59,210 nt of DNA from RBC101 sp052387735 (GTDB taxonomy: Bacteria > Gemmatimonadota > Gemmatimonadetes > Gemmatimonadales > Gemmatimonadaceae), in NCBI GenBank assembly GCA_052387735.1, contig JBQTIW010000057.1:1-59210 (forward strand), read 5' to 3'. The stretch's first letter is position 1; every line of letters starts with the position of its first letter. Positions 1-8,490 of the stretch are shown piece by piece. Made by a program: the position numbers and the translations under genes. A model generated the notes under the pieces. It was not told where the DNA came from. It saw only the letters and a list, made by a program, of their open reading frames with translations, and ran no database searches.

Positions 1-188
1 CGGGAAGCCACCCCCGGAGCGCCCCTGTGCACTGCGTGCCGTCGCCGGCATACGGGTAGGGCGCGACGGCAGATGATCGGGTGTTTGCCGAGCGTGGCGG
101 TTTCCACGCGTCACTCGCGTATTTCGACGGTGACAGCGGCTTCCAAGCCACACGTCGGCCACCCTCTTCCTCAAGCGTGAAGACCACC

Positions 189-1160
189 ATGCGCGCCAGC
201 ATTGCTTCGCTTATCCTCGCCGCGCTGCTCGTTAGCGCCTGCGCGGACAGCACCAGCCCAACGTCCCCTGAAATGCCCCGCGCCACTGATGTGGCCGTGT
301 CCCAAGCAACGGCGTCGTCGGCGCCGGCCTGCTCGTCCGACTGCATCGCCTTCACCAGCAATCGCGATGGCAACTGGGAGATCTACACCGTGAATGCCGA
401 CGGCGGACCGACGCGACTCACCAACAATCGGCGTCGAGACGAATATCCGGCATGGTCTCCTGACCGGACGAAGATCGTGTTCGCCAGCACTCGCGACCGC
501 AACTGGGAGATCTACGTCATGAACGCGGACGGAACCAACCCGACGCGGCTCACGACCAACGCGGCGTCGGACCTGGCACCCGCCTGGTCTCCCGACGGCA
601 GCAAGATCGCGTTCGCCAGCATGCGTGATCGTAACTGGGAGATCTACGTCATGAACGTCGATGGAACGGGAGTGACCCGGCTCACGGCGAGCAAGTATTA
701 CGATCAGTTTCCGAGCTGGTCTCCCGATGGAACCAAGATCGCGTTCAACAGCTCCCGCATCGGGAACCAACAGGAGATCTTCGTGATGAACGCCGATGGG
801 AGCGGTGTCACGCGGCTCACCACGCAGATGGGGATGGACTACGACCCCGTCTGGTCTCCCGACGGAAGCAAGATCGCGTTCACCGGTACCGTCGGCGGGA
901 GCCACGACATCTACAGCGTCAACGCCGATGGGACGGGATTGAACAACCTCAGCTCGCGTATGTGCCCCTCACTGTGCTCCTTTGTTAGTGCGGCGCAGAT
1001 GATGCCCTCGTGGTCGCGTGACGGAAGCCAGATCGTCTTCGCCAGCGACTGGTATCCGGCCGGCACCAGCCCATTGAGCCTGTTCGCGATGAACGCGGAC
1101 GGAACGGGCGCCGCGCGACTGCCTAACCAGTCGAGGACAAGTTACCAGCCGGCGTGGTAG
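189..1160 (+). CDS. TolB-like WD40/PD40 beta-propeller lipoprotein
   Basis: Predicted 323-aa exported lipoprotein. The open frame extends upstream to 81, but the ATG at 189 is chosen because it begins a lipoprotein signal (MRASIASLILAALLVSAC) ending in lipobox LVSAC, so Cys18 would be lipidated. The rest is a series of about six PD40 repeats, recognised by recurring units such as NWEIYVMNADG, TRLT and AWSPDGSKIAFAS. Such repeats fold as a beta-propeller like the C-terminal domain of TolB and usually bind proteins or glycans at the cell surface. No catalytic residues are visible. It stands alone, with a weak inverted repeat (AAGACC/GGTCTT) about 30 bp after the stop. The propeller family is clear; the ligand is unknown. 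Confidence 0.85.
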   Translation: MRASIASLILAALLVSACADSTSPTSPEMPRATDVAVSQATASSAPACSSDCIAFTSNRDGNWEIYTVNADGGPTRLTNNRRRDEYPAWSPDRTKIVFASTRDRNWEIYVMNADGTNPTRLTTNAASDLAPAWSPDGSKIAFASMRDRNWEIYVMNVDGTGVTRLTASKYYDQFPSWSPDGTKIAFNSSRIGNQQEIFVMNADGSGVTRLTTQMGMDYDPVWSPDGSKIAFTGTVGGSHDIYSVNADGTGLNNLSSRMCPSLCSFVSAAQMMPSWSRDGSQIVFASDWYPAGTSPLSLFAMNADGTGAARLPNQSRTSYQPAW

Positions 1161-1325
1161 GGCGGAATCAGACGTCCGCAACAGACACGACAAGACCGGC
1201 ACGAGTCCGCGGCAGAGCACGGGGTCTTTGGGCGATCTGTGGCGGATACCGGCCCGGTTTTGCGTATGAATATCGACGGCGCACTTCGCGCACCGCTTCT
1301 GATCTTGAAACACGTGGAGCGTTCA

Positions 1326-2472
1326 ATGTCTACCCACACTCCTTATCCCCTACTCGACACGGCGCACCAAAGCGCGCGATGTTCAGTGGCGCAGCCAACA
1401 GCGCACCCAGGCTTCTCGGTGGCGCAATCAATAGTAGCCGCGATGCTCATGGCCTGTGCGGACGAGCCGCATCCCTTCGCGGTAGACCCGAGCTTGTCCA
1501 CCACGCCTTCCCTGTCTTCCGGAGGCATCCGGCCTACAGACCTGGGCACCCTGGGCAGCTACGTCGGCTTCGGCACGTCCGTCAACGGCCGCGGCGAGGT
1601 CGCAGGCGGTTCCCGGACCACCGCCGGGCCGGACCATACGTTTCGCTGGACCGCGCGCACCGGAATGGTCGATCTGTGTACGCTCGCTGGTGTCGGCTTC
1701 AGTCAAGCGACCGGCATCAACAACGAAGGGCAGGTCGTCCGCCTGAGTACCACAGCGTCGTGGCAGGTGCATGCGGTCATCTGGCCTCGAAGCGGTGCGG
1801 CGCGGGATCTCGGGACGCTCGGAGGAGACCACGCCGCCCTCGCGATCAACGACCGGGGAGAAGTGGCGGGCCACAGCAGTCACTCCACCGGCCAACACAT
1901 CCGCGCCATCCTATGGAGACAGGAGGAACCATCCTGGATCTTGGCACGCTCACTGGCACTTGCTGCAGCAGCGCCCGTGGTCTCAACGATCGTGGGCAGG
2001 TCGTGGGCGAGACCACCGTCCCAGGAATTGCGAGTTATCATGCGTTCCGCTGGACCTCGAGCGGCGGGATGCGAGACCTGGGGACTCTGGGTGGCAGCGC
2101 CAGCTCGGCGACAGCCATCAACGCCCAAGGACTCGTCGTCGGCCAGAGCACCACGGCTGCAGGAGATACTCACGCCTTTCTTTGGAGCAGTGCAGGTGGG
2201 ATGATGGATCTGGGCACCCTGGGCGGGAACACCAGCTCCGCGACCGGCATCAACGCCAACGGCGATGTGGTCGGCTACAGCCTCACTGCAACGGGGGAGA
2301 TGAGCGGCTTCATATGGAACGCACGGAAGGGGATGCTGAAACTGGCGAGCCTTGGCGCGCCCTTTGGTGAGAGCGCCGGTTCGCAATCAATGCGTGCGGC
2401 AAGGTGGCGGGGTTGAGCTCTGCAAGAGATGGCTCGTCCAGCGCCACGGTGTGGTTGAGGGATTGCCCATGA
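1326..2472 (+). pseudogene. HAF-repeat extracellular protein, broken by two frameshifts
   Basis: The ATG at 1326 follows GGAG at 1316-1319. The product starts with a weak lipoprotein-like signal (IVAAMLMAC), followed by repeated HAF units (DLGTLGG, ATGINxxGxVVG, HAFxW) typical of the 'probable extracellular repeat, HAF family'. The reading frame must shift by one base near 1911-1925 to keep the repeats continuous (AILW then TGGTILDLGTL). It shifts again near 2373-2382 to reach the expected end (FAINACGKVAG to WLRDCP, stop 2470-2472). Each shift fits loss of one base. Without correction the product ends at 2204. It could be a real pseudogene or two assembly errors; nearby genes are broken too, which favours decay. 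Confidence 0.75.
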
Positions 2473-2490
2473 TGGACTGACGAATAATCG

Positions 2491-2966
2491 TTAGGCTCCG
2501 GACTCGGCGACCGCCCGCCGAACAGCAGTTTCGAGCTCGTCGAGTCCGGGACCATCGAAGCGTGACAGCCGTGCCAGTTCTCCGCGCGTGAACCACCCGA
2601 TCGAGCGCCGGAACTCCAGCTTCGCTTTGCGCTCCCGATCATACGACGCCACGACGTCCTCGAGCGAACGCATCGGGACCATCGCGATACCGTCGCGGGC
2701 CGCGCTTTGTAGAACGCGGCTGCGGTCGTTCCATCGTTGTGGACAAACAGGCGCATGACGACCGGATGCGCCGTGTTCGCCTCGAACGTCTCGGTGAGTG
2801 GCTCGATGTCACCCACCACAAGAAATCCGCCGCGCTCGAGGCGTCCGCTTACCTCGTCATACAGGCGCCAGTCGGTATGCGGATGATGTGCCGGCTCGGC
2901 CACCCGAAAGCGGAACTCGACATGGCGCTTCCGGAGCGTCGCGAGGATCTTGCGCGCCACGTTCAT
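2491..2966 (-). pseudogene. Uncharacterised protein, split by a frameshift
   Basis: Last of three minus-strand genes (3633-3394, 3393-2974, 2966-2491). The start ATG at 2966 lies 7 bp after the preceding stop. The first part reads MNVARKILATLRKRHVEF and continues to AAAFYKARP near 2700. The sensible continuation (DGIAMVPMRSLEDVV to the end AVAESGA) is in another frame, so one indel near 2695-2705 splits the gene. The corrected protein would be about 157 aa, soluble, with no signal peptide or recognised motif. The TAA stop lies inside a GCCTAAC word. Function unknown. Confidence 0.6.
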
Positions 2967-2973
2967 CACGCGA

Positions 2974-3393
2974 TCAGTCCCACCAGCAGTAGATCTCCCG
3001 CGTCTTCTTGAAGTCGCGGCCGAGTGGTCCCGCGGCAACATCGACGTCGGGGCAGAACGCGATGAAACGCTGCGCAAACGCGGTCGCGGCGAGCACCTCA
3101 CCCTGCAGCACTCCCCCGACGTAGTCGAAGGCGATTGCGGTAAAGCGGATCGGGTACTGCGATTCCTCGTGGTGGAACCACGCGATCACGTCATCGGTGT
3201 CGTGCTCGTAGTTCGCCGCGTTGGTCTCCATCGCTCGCATGACGGCGTAGGGGTCGTTGCCGGGGTACAGCGCGAGTCCATCCGTCGCGAGCCCGTTCGC
3301 CGCGCGCTCACTCGTGCTGAAGAGCAGAAAGCCTGCCTCGAGAAAGGCGCCCTGCGCGGCCGCGACGAACGCGGCAGCGCTGTCCGCGTGCAT
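2974..3393 (-). CDS. Hypothetical protein
   Basis: A 139-aa soluble protein of unknown function starting MHADSAAAFVAAAQGAF and ending TREIYCWWD. Its ATG directly follows the TAG of the upstream lipoprotein gene (TAGATG), indicating co-transcription and translational coupling. It is acidic and rich in aromatic residues, with no membrane segment, signal peptide or recognised domain. The 7-bp gap to the next (broken) gene suggests a three-gene operon whose last member is decaying. Codon use looks like its neighbours. A real gene is likely from the tight junctions and uniform composition, but no function can be assigned. Confidence 0.6.
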   Translation of the reverse strand: MHADSAAAFVAAAQGAFLEAGFLLFSTSERAANGLATDGLALYPGNDPYAVMRAMETNAANYEHDTDDVIAWFHHEESQYPIRFTAIAFDYVGGVLQGEVLAATAFAQRFIAFCPDVDVAAGPLGRDFKKTREIYCWWD

Positions 3394-3633
3394 CTAGATC
3401 GCGACACCCGGCGTCTCCAAAGGCTCGTCGTCATGACTACCGATCAGCGGATGGCTCTGCTGCCCGGTCAAGCGATGCAATGCGTCCACTGCAGCCGAAA
3501 ACTCGGCCGGCACCGCAAAGTCTGACGGCATCCCGATGCGCGGGCGGCGTCCGCCCCCGTCGCAGGCTACGAGCGCACCCAGCCCAGCAAGCGACAGGAC
3601 ACGCGCCGTGGAGAGTAAGCACTGGTTCGTCAT
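3394..3633 (-). CDS. Small lipoprotein, unknown function
   Basis: A 79-aa protein whose start at 3633 is chosen from a bacterial lipoprotein signal: MTNQCLLSTARVLSLAGLGALVAC, lipobox LVAC. The frame is open further upstream to 3774, but that stretch lacks signal-like character. The mature part is short (about 55 aa), Gly/Arg-rich at first (DGGGRRPRIGMPSDF), with no known domain. It is immediately followed by the 2974-3393 gene. It may anchor or partner with that product, but that is inference. No clear Shine-Dalgarno sequence is visible before the chosen ATG. Confidence 0.5.
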   Translation of the reverse strand: MTNQCLLSTARVLSLAGLGALVACDGGGRRPRIGMPSDFAVPAEFSAAVDALHRLTGQQSHPLIGSHDDEPLETPGVAI

Positions 3634-3809
3634 ACTCACGTTTGACGCATCCGATTGCAGGGCGGCAACATGGCGGACCGAGGCGCGTGTTGGGTTCAGG
3701 CGCGCACCGGGACCCGGTGCAATGCCCAGCGGGCCGACCCCGGGCAAGGTGCGCGCGGCGTGGACCTTGCGCATACTTGGTGTGAGATCCGTCGCGGCGA
3801 CCGCTCATC

Positions 3810-5384
3810 ATGCGTCTTTGCGGAACCATCCGGGCGTTAGGACTGCTTGTCGCAGTGTCGGTCGCCTGCCGATCGCGCCGGCCGCTGCCCAACCCCAGCG
3901 GCGCTGCGGGTGACCTGGCCGGATACTCGGTCGCCATCGATGGCAGCTGGGCCATCGTCGGAGTGCCCAGACGCGATTCGGTCACGAGCGACGCCGGCAA
4001 GGCGCTGCTCTACCAGCGTGGGCGGTCAGGCTGGTCGCTGCAATCGTCGATCGCGATGTCCCAGCCGGTGTCCGGCGCGGAGTTCGGCTGGTCGGTGGAC
4101 ATCGACGGATCACGCGCCGTGGTCGGTGCGTTCGGCGACACCTTCAACAACCTGTTCAAGAATGGCGCGGCCTACCTCTTCGAGCGGAGCGGCGCCACCT
4201 GGACACAGGTCGCGCGCGTGCTCGGCGACACGTTAGGCGAGAACGGCTTCGGGCACAGCGTCGCCATCTCCGGTGACTACGCCGTGGTCGGTGCTCCCTT
4301 CCCCCCTCCGCCGCGGTTCACCGGGGCCGGCGCCGCCTGGGTCTATCACCGGGAGGCGAACGGGACCTGGCAGCGAGACACCGTACTTCGGGCCAGCGAC
4401 GAGATCAACTACATCGAGTTCGGGACAGCTGTCGCCATCGACAGCAGCGTGATCGCCGTCGGTGCGCTCCAGGGCGTCACCAACAACACGGTTTCGGGTG
4501 TTATTTCCGGAGCGGTCTATGTCTTCCGCCGCACCGGCACCACCTGGACCGAGGAGCAGAAACTCCTCCCCTATGATCCCGAATCGAAGGCGCACTTCGG
4601 TTCGTCGGTGTCGGTGTCGGGAAGAACAATCATCGTTGGTGCGCGGGACGACGACGAGATGGGAGTGGACGCGGGTGCTGCGTATGTGTTCGCGCGCTTC
4701 AATCCGGGAGTGTGGAGGCAGGTCTCCAAGCTGCACGACAACCCGGACTACCCAGGCGCCAACTTCGGAAAGGCGGTGGGGGTCCACGGCGGGCGTGCCG
4801 TTGTCGGCGCCTGGTTGTCGCACACTCCGGCGTCCGTCCGGTCAGGCGAAGGGTTCCAATTCACGGAGTACCAGCCCGCGTGGGAGCACCGTCAGACGAC
4901 GTCTCATGCGTCGCCGGAGGATGGAGACGGCTTTGGCTTTTCGGTTGGCGTGTCACAGGACTGCGCGATCGCCGGGGCGCCCAACCGCAGGGTTGGGGAC
5001 CTCGAGTACGTGGGGGCCGGCTACATCTTCTGCGGACTTCCCGATCGCCGACCCCAGGAGTTCAACCTCGACATCATCTGCTGTTTGCAGCCGCCCGACT
5101 TCATCGGCCCCGTGGTGTTCACGACACGGATCGTGAACCTCACCACCTCGAGACTGATCGGGAGCCGATCGGTCGATGCCGTCAACGCCAGCGGTGCGGT
5201 AGAAGAGGTGAGCGCCCGGAGCACGCTCGTCATCGCTCCCGGCGATTCGGTGATCGAACGGCATATCCTGCCAGCGACGACCAACGCTCCTGCCGGTGGA
5301 CCACGCTGGCGCGAGCTCCGAGTGCATTGGCATGACGCCTCGGGCCGACACACGTCGCATCTCCTGCCGCAGCAGCAACGTTAG
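3810..5384 (+). CDS. FG-GAP (integrin-alpha-like) beta-propeller lipoprotein
   Basis: 524 aa. The N-terminus MRLCGTIRALGLLVAVSVAC is a lipoprotein signal with Cys20 as the likely lipidation site. The body has about seven repeats with core motifs like YSVAIDGSWAIVGVP, GWSVDIDGSRAVVGA and GHSVAISGDYAVVGAP, each followed by a strand ending in VYVF or AAYLFE. This is the FG-GAP repeat of outer-surface beta-propellers. A C-terminal region of about 130 aa (from roughly residue 415) is a separate beta-rich domain. The likely role is surface binding; there is no enzymatic motif. The stop TAG is embedded in a GTTAGGC word. Confidence 0.85.
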   Translation: MRLCGTIRALGLLVAVSVACRSRRPLPNPSGAAGDLAGYSVAIDGSWAIVGVPRRDSVTSDAGKALLYQRGRSGWSLQSSIAMSQPVSGAEFGWSVDIDGSRAVVGAFGDTFNNLFKNGAAYLFERSGATWTQVARVLGDTLGENGFGHSVAISGDYAVVGAPFPPPPRFTGAGAAWVYHREANGTWQRDTVLRASDEINYIEFGTAVAIDSSVIAVGALQGVTNNTVSGVISGAVYVFRRTGTTWTEEQKLLPYDPESKAHFGSSVSVSGRTIIVGARDDDEMGVDAGAAYVFARFNPGVWRQVSKLHDNPDYPGANFGKAVGVHGGRAVVGAWLSHTPASVRSGEGFQFTEYQPAWEHRQTTSHASPEDGDGFGFSVGVSQDCAIAGAPNRRVGDLEYVGAGYIFCGLPDRRPQEFNLDIICCLQPPDFIGPVVFTTRIVNLTTSRLIGSRSVDAVNASGAVEEVSARSTLVIAPGDSVIERHILPATTNAPAGGPRWRELRVHWHDASGRHTSHLLPQQQR

Positions 5385-5811
5385 GCAGAAGGAAGGGTCA
5401 GGCGCTGGCTCCGCTCGCTCGCGCACGAGCGTGGACGCGTGCCGGGGCACGGTGATCTGGACGAGATGACGTCGTCCGACGAATTGGCTGGAGCCGCGCA
5501 CCTCGAGCGTCTTGCGGTCGTTGGTGAGACGCTGCCCATCGCGCTGCTCCACCGAGGCAATTGCCACGTCGATCGTCTGCACGTTAGGCAGTCCGCCGAG
5601 GTGTTGCCAGCTCTGTCCGCCGCTGAAGGTGCGGAAGAGTCCGCCCGTCTCGGTCGCGACGACCATGCGCTGCGTATTGTTCGAAGCGACGGCGATGGAC
5701 AGTGCCCTGCCCCCTTCGGCGACACGGGGAGGCGTGATGGTTGCGGGGAAACGTGCATCTGGTGAAGCACGCGACGAGCCCAACCGAGACCAGGAGTTCG
5801 CGGATGTACAC
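5381..5811 (-). pseudogene. Fragment of a BNR/sialidase-like beta-propeller lipoprotein
   Basis: The minus strand encodes a lipoprotein-like N-terminus from a GTG near 5811 (VYIRELLVSVGLVACF). After a frame change near a CCCC run at about 5745-5750 it continues as ITPPRVAEGGRALSIAVASN, MVVATETGGLFRTFSGG, QSWQHLGGLPNVQTIDVAI. The GLFRTFSGGQSW pattern is the start of BNR/sortilin-like repeats (photosystem-II-assembly-factor fold). Only the first one or two repeats remain before the frame runs into the antisense of the FG-GAP gene. It is truncated at the 3' end and frameshifted, so it is most likely a gene remnant. Its exact ends are uncertain. Confidence 0.55.
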
Positions 5812-5926
5812 GAGACCTCGCGAATGCCGCTCACACCAGCTTAGCCACCTCGTGACGTCAGGACACTGCGCGTACCCCCAGGATTGGAGATCGACTCGGG
5901 ATTCGGGATTCGATTCGGGAAGACGA

Positions 5927-6190
5927 AGACCTGCCAGCGGCGCCAGCAGATGAGGTCGGCGACGACCTCGACGTGAAGGGCATGGCCCGTTCCCGCACAG
6001 CGTGAAGCTCAAACCGGGCGATGGCGTTCGCCTGGACCGTGCTCAAGTCCCGGGCCCACCGGAAGCGCGGCAACGCCAAGGTGCTGAAAGACCCCAGCAT
6101 CACCAGCCTTGGACCCGCAGTCGATGCCGTTCGACACCAAGCGCATCGTCTACGGCGAGTTCAAGGTCGTCGTCGATCGCCGAGCCTCGG
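5927..6190 (+). pseudogene. DUF1428 (YbaA-like) family remnant
   Basis: Pieces in all three plus-strand frames assemble into the second half of a DUF1428 protein: VGDDLDVKGMA, then FPHSVKLKPGD, then VAFAWTVLKSRAHRKRGNAK with VLKDPSI, then DPQSMPFDTKRIVYGEFKV. The order and the SMPFD-KR-YGGF-like block match the family of small stress-associated proteins typified by E. coli YbaA. At least three frame breaks (near 5985, 6015 and 6105) and the absence of the N-terminal half mark it as a pseudogene. Its 5' side runs into a short tandem repeat (GGGATTC-like, about 5885-5920). Confidence 0.7.
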
Positions 6191-6347
6191 ACCGTTACCA
6201 CGGTCCGCGGGATCACTGGTTTCGCCCGTTTTGCTTTCCTACTATCGTCCGATGGTCAGCCGCAGCACGACGCTCACCTTGCCCGCCGCCTTTACCCGCG
6301 GGGCCGGGCCGATGGATCCAGCGGGGACTCGCGCCGCAGGAGGACAG

Positions 6348-6608
6348 ATGGCACACCAAGATCGCCTCGAGCCACTCGCCGACGGGTTCGTCGCGTTCCG
6401 CACCGCGAGCGGCGAGCGCTGGAAGCACCGGGACATCGAAGAGGAGGGTCGGGTCGGCAAAGGCTATCGCGTGTTTGTCTCCGACGGCGGTGAGCAACGG
6501 CGATATAGCTTTGGCCCCGGCGAACCGCACGATGCTACACTCTTCGACCTGCGTGAGCAACTCTCGCGCGCAACACCGGTCGAAGTAGCGAGACCCCCCG
6601 CGGTCTAG
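6348..6608 (+). CDS. Small hypothetical protein
   Basis: 86 aa. The ATG at 6348 is preceded by a strong Shine-Dalgarno AGGAGG at 6339-6344, one of the best in the window, which decides the start although the frame is open further upstream. The sequence runs MAHQDRLEPLADGFVAFRTA and ends VEVARPPAV; it is charged and soluble, with no signal peptide and no motif I recognise. It lies between gene remnants but looks intact. Function unknown. Confidence 0.55.
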   Translation: MAHQDRLEPLADGFVAFRTASGERWKHRDIEEEGRVGKGYRVFVSDGGEQRRYSFGPGEPHDATLFDLREQLSRATPVEVARPPAV

Positions 6609-6619
6609 CGCACACCTCA

Positions 6620-6745
6620 GTGCATCTGCGACAGCCCGCGCCCGACGACATCGAGCGCGTGCTCGACCTCATGACCGAGTTCTGCGCCGAGGCGGCGTTT
6701 CCCCTCGATCGCCGGCGGCCGTCGGATGCATTGGCGGCATTTTTT
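6620..6745 (+). pseudogene. Truncated GNAT acetyltransferase N-terminus
   Basis: From a GTG at 6620 the frame encodes MHLRQPAPDDIERVLDLM, then TEFCAEAAFPLDRRRPSDAL. This is the typical first beta strand and helix of a GNAT N-acetyltransferase. After about 40 residues the similarity stops at a T-rich tract and a TTCTCCATTCC-type short repeat (6740-6778). The acetyl-CoA binding motif (RxxGxG/A) and the rest of the domain are missing. It is therefore a 5' fragment, convergent with the next gene, whose stop codon lies in the same repeat. Confidence 0.55.
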
Positions 6746-7622
6746 ATTCTCCATTCCATTCTCTATTCCCCAAACCCACCATCCCCTCGCTCAGCCGCCA
6801 CAACCGTTCGCGCGTAGCCCGATCATGGGATCGACCTGATGTGCGCACGCGGCGGCCCCGCCGGTCGATGCATTGGCCCGTGACGCCCCGCAGCTCCGGC
6901 GCGGTCGCCGCGTAGAGCGATGCGGCGGCCCCCGCCTCGGGCGCAAGGAGGACGCGGTTCCAGAGCGTGCGCAGCCAGCGGGGGCGCCACCACAGCCGGT
7001 CTCGCATGAGATCTGTAGCGACAAGGCCCGGATACACACAGGTCGCGGTCACGCCGCTCCCCGCGAGTCGCGCGGCCAGTTCATAGGTGAACAGCACGTT
7101 CGCCAGCTTGGACTGCGTGTAGGCCAGCAGGCCGATGTAGCCTCGCTCGCGCTGCACGTCGTCGAAGGTCACGCGACCGAAGCGCTCGAACTCCGACGTG
7201 ACCGTCACGACACGCGCATCCCGGCTGTCGGAGACACCCAGATGCAGCAACGGCAACAGCAGGTTAGTCAGGAGAAACGGGCCGAGGTGGTTCACGGCGA
7301 AGATCATTTCGATGCCGTCGGCGCTCCTGGCGCGACGGGCAGGGTTCACACCGGCATTGTTCACGAGCACGTGCACGACGCCGTGCCGCGCACCAACCTC
7401 TGCGGCAGCCCGGCGAATCGAATCAAACGATGCGAGGTCGGCGACGATGACCGACACGGACTCATTCCCGCTGTCCCGCTTGATCTCGTCCGACGCCGTT
7501 GCGCCGCTCCGCGCGTCTCGGCAGAGCATCACGACGGTCGCTCCCCGTTTCGCCAGGCCGAGCGCGGTCGCCTTGCCGAGTCCACGATTCGCACCAGTGA
7601 CGACGCAAACGCGGCCTTTCAT
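6744..7622 (-). CDS. Short-chain dehydrogenase/reductase (retinol-dehydrogenase-like)
   Basis: 292-aa NAD(P)-dependent oxidoreductase with a complete classical SDR signature. It has cofactor motif TGANRGLG near the N-terminus, NNAG about residue 85, catalytic Ser in VTVTSEF, and the YTQSK (YxxxK) pair. The order and the LAARL/GLVATDL region resemble retinol-dehydrogenase/WW-oxidoreductase-like bacterial SDRs; the substrate cannot be deduced. ATG 7622 is preferred over GTG 7652 because it directly precedes the KGRVCVVTGA strand. The last residues (GLGNREWNGE) and the TAA stop are encoded by a GAGAATGG-like short tandem repeat, suggesting the original C-terminus was replaced by repeat DNA. Confidence 0.85.
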   Translation of the reverse strand: MKGRVCVVTGANRGLGKATALGLAKRGATVVMLCRDARSGATASDEIKRDSGNESVSVIVADLASFDSIRRAAAEVGARHGVVHVLVNNAGVNPARRARSADGIEMIFAVNHLGPFLLTNLLLPLLHLGVSDSRDARVVTVTSEFERFGRVTFDDVQRERGYIGLLAYTQSKLANVLFTYELAARLAGSGVTATCVYPGLVATDLMRDRLWWRPRWLRTLWNRVLLAPEAGAAASLYAATAPELRGVTGQCIDRRGRRVRTSGRSHDRATRERLWRLSEGMVGLGNREWNGE

Positions 7623-7733
7623 GTATTCCCGATTCGCGATTTCATCGAGCACGGGACCGAGCCTCGCAGCCTCCCCGCGGGTCTCGTAACTTGACGCTCA
7701 CACCCCCTGTCCATCGCTCATGCGAGGAATGTA

Positions 7734-8360
7734 GTGACTTCGCTTGCCCGGGCACTCGCCATTGCCCTCATCGTCGGCACTGCCCTGCTCGGCCTCGGCG
7801 CCCTGTTTCATCCGGTGCTCGCCGGTGACGCCGCGGCGCAGCTCGAGCGCATCGCTGCCACGTCGTACTGGCGGCCCCTTCACCTCGTCATGCTCGCCGG
7901 CTCCGGACTCGTGATCGCCGGCATCTGGGTACGCGCACTGCTCAGTCGCTCCGGCGCAGACGCACCGATGCTTGCAGCCCTCGGCCTCATCGCGCTGGGA
8001 ATCGGCTTCAACGCCCTCAACATTGCCTATATGGCCGGATCGGGATGGCACATGGCCACGATGTTCCACGACGGGCGAGCCGAGATGGGACCATTGTTCG
8101 AAGCCACGCATCCCATCGGACTCATGACGGCGAGGTTCGGGAACTTCCTCGTTGCGCTCGGCGCCCTACTGTTAGGCGGGTTGGAGCATCGCGACGCAAC
8201 GAGTCCGCGATGGGTGGCCGTCCTCGCCTGGATCGCCGCGGCCGGCGGGTTCTTCGGTGTCCTGTTCTTCACTGAAAGCAGCCCGCTCGCCCTCGCGGCC
8301 GTGGCATTGCTCTCGGGGTGGCAACTGGCCACGGCCGTCCGAGCGTTGCGGAGGCCATGA
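7734..8360 (+). CDS. Integral membrane protein, unknown function
   Basis: 208 aa, starting at GTG 7734. Six hydrophobic segments can be read, for example ALAIALIVGTALLGLGALF, LVMLAGSGLVIAGIWV, AALGLIALGIGFNALNIAYM, FLVALGALLLGG, VLAWIAAAGGFFGVLF and a final helix. There is no transport or enzymatic motif. It resembles small DUF4386-like multi-pass proteins but no family can be claimed. It is convergent with the peptidase gene downstream, separated by a perfect 12-bp inverted repeat likely to end both transcripts. Confidence 0.7.
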   Translation: MTSLARALAIALIVGTALLGLGALFHPVLAGDAAAQLERIAATSYWRPLHLVMLAGSGLVIAGIWVRALLSRSGADAPMLAALGLIALGIGFNALNIAYMAGSGWHMATMFHDGRAEMGPLFEATHPIGLMTARFGNFLVALGALLLGGLEHRDATSPRWVAVLAWIAAAGGFFGVLFFTESSPLALAAVALLSGWQLATAVRALRRP

Positions 8361-8430
8361 GGTCGATTGGTCAGCTTCGTGGAGTGAGTTCCCTGAAGGC
8401 AGTCCTGGCGCAGTCACCTACGCAATGCGT

Positions 8431-8490
8431 AGTAGGTAGCGGGAAGTGGGTAGTCCACCCGCTACCTACGACCCATTCCTTACCCGTTGG
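8431..8490. terminator. Convergent-gene hairpin made of GGTAGCGGG-type repeats
   Basis: GTAGGTAGCGGG at 8432-8443 is the exact reverse complement of CCCGCTACCTAC at 8458-8469, a 12-bp stem with a 14-nt loop that itself contains GTGGGTAG. It lies between the ends of two convergent genes (8360 plus, 8480 minus), so a bidirectional terminator is the natural reading. No U-tract is present. It belongs to the family of G-arm/C-arm intergenic repeats seen at 25.75, 27.18 and 33.35 kb. Confidence 0.6.

Noticed and set aside
6189..6206. GGACCG/CGGTCC hairpin as a terminator or attenuator
   Set aside because: Only 6 bp, no U-tract, and it lies at the end of a pseudogene; too weak to call.
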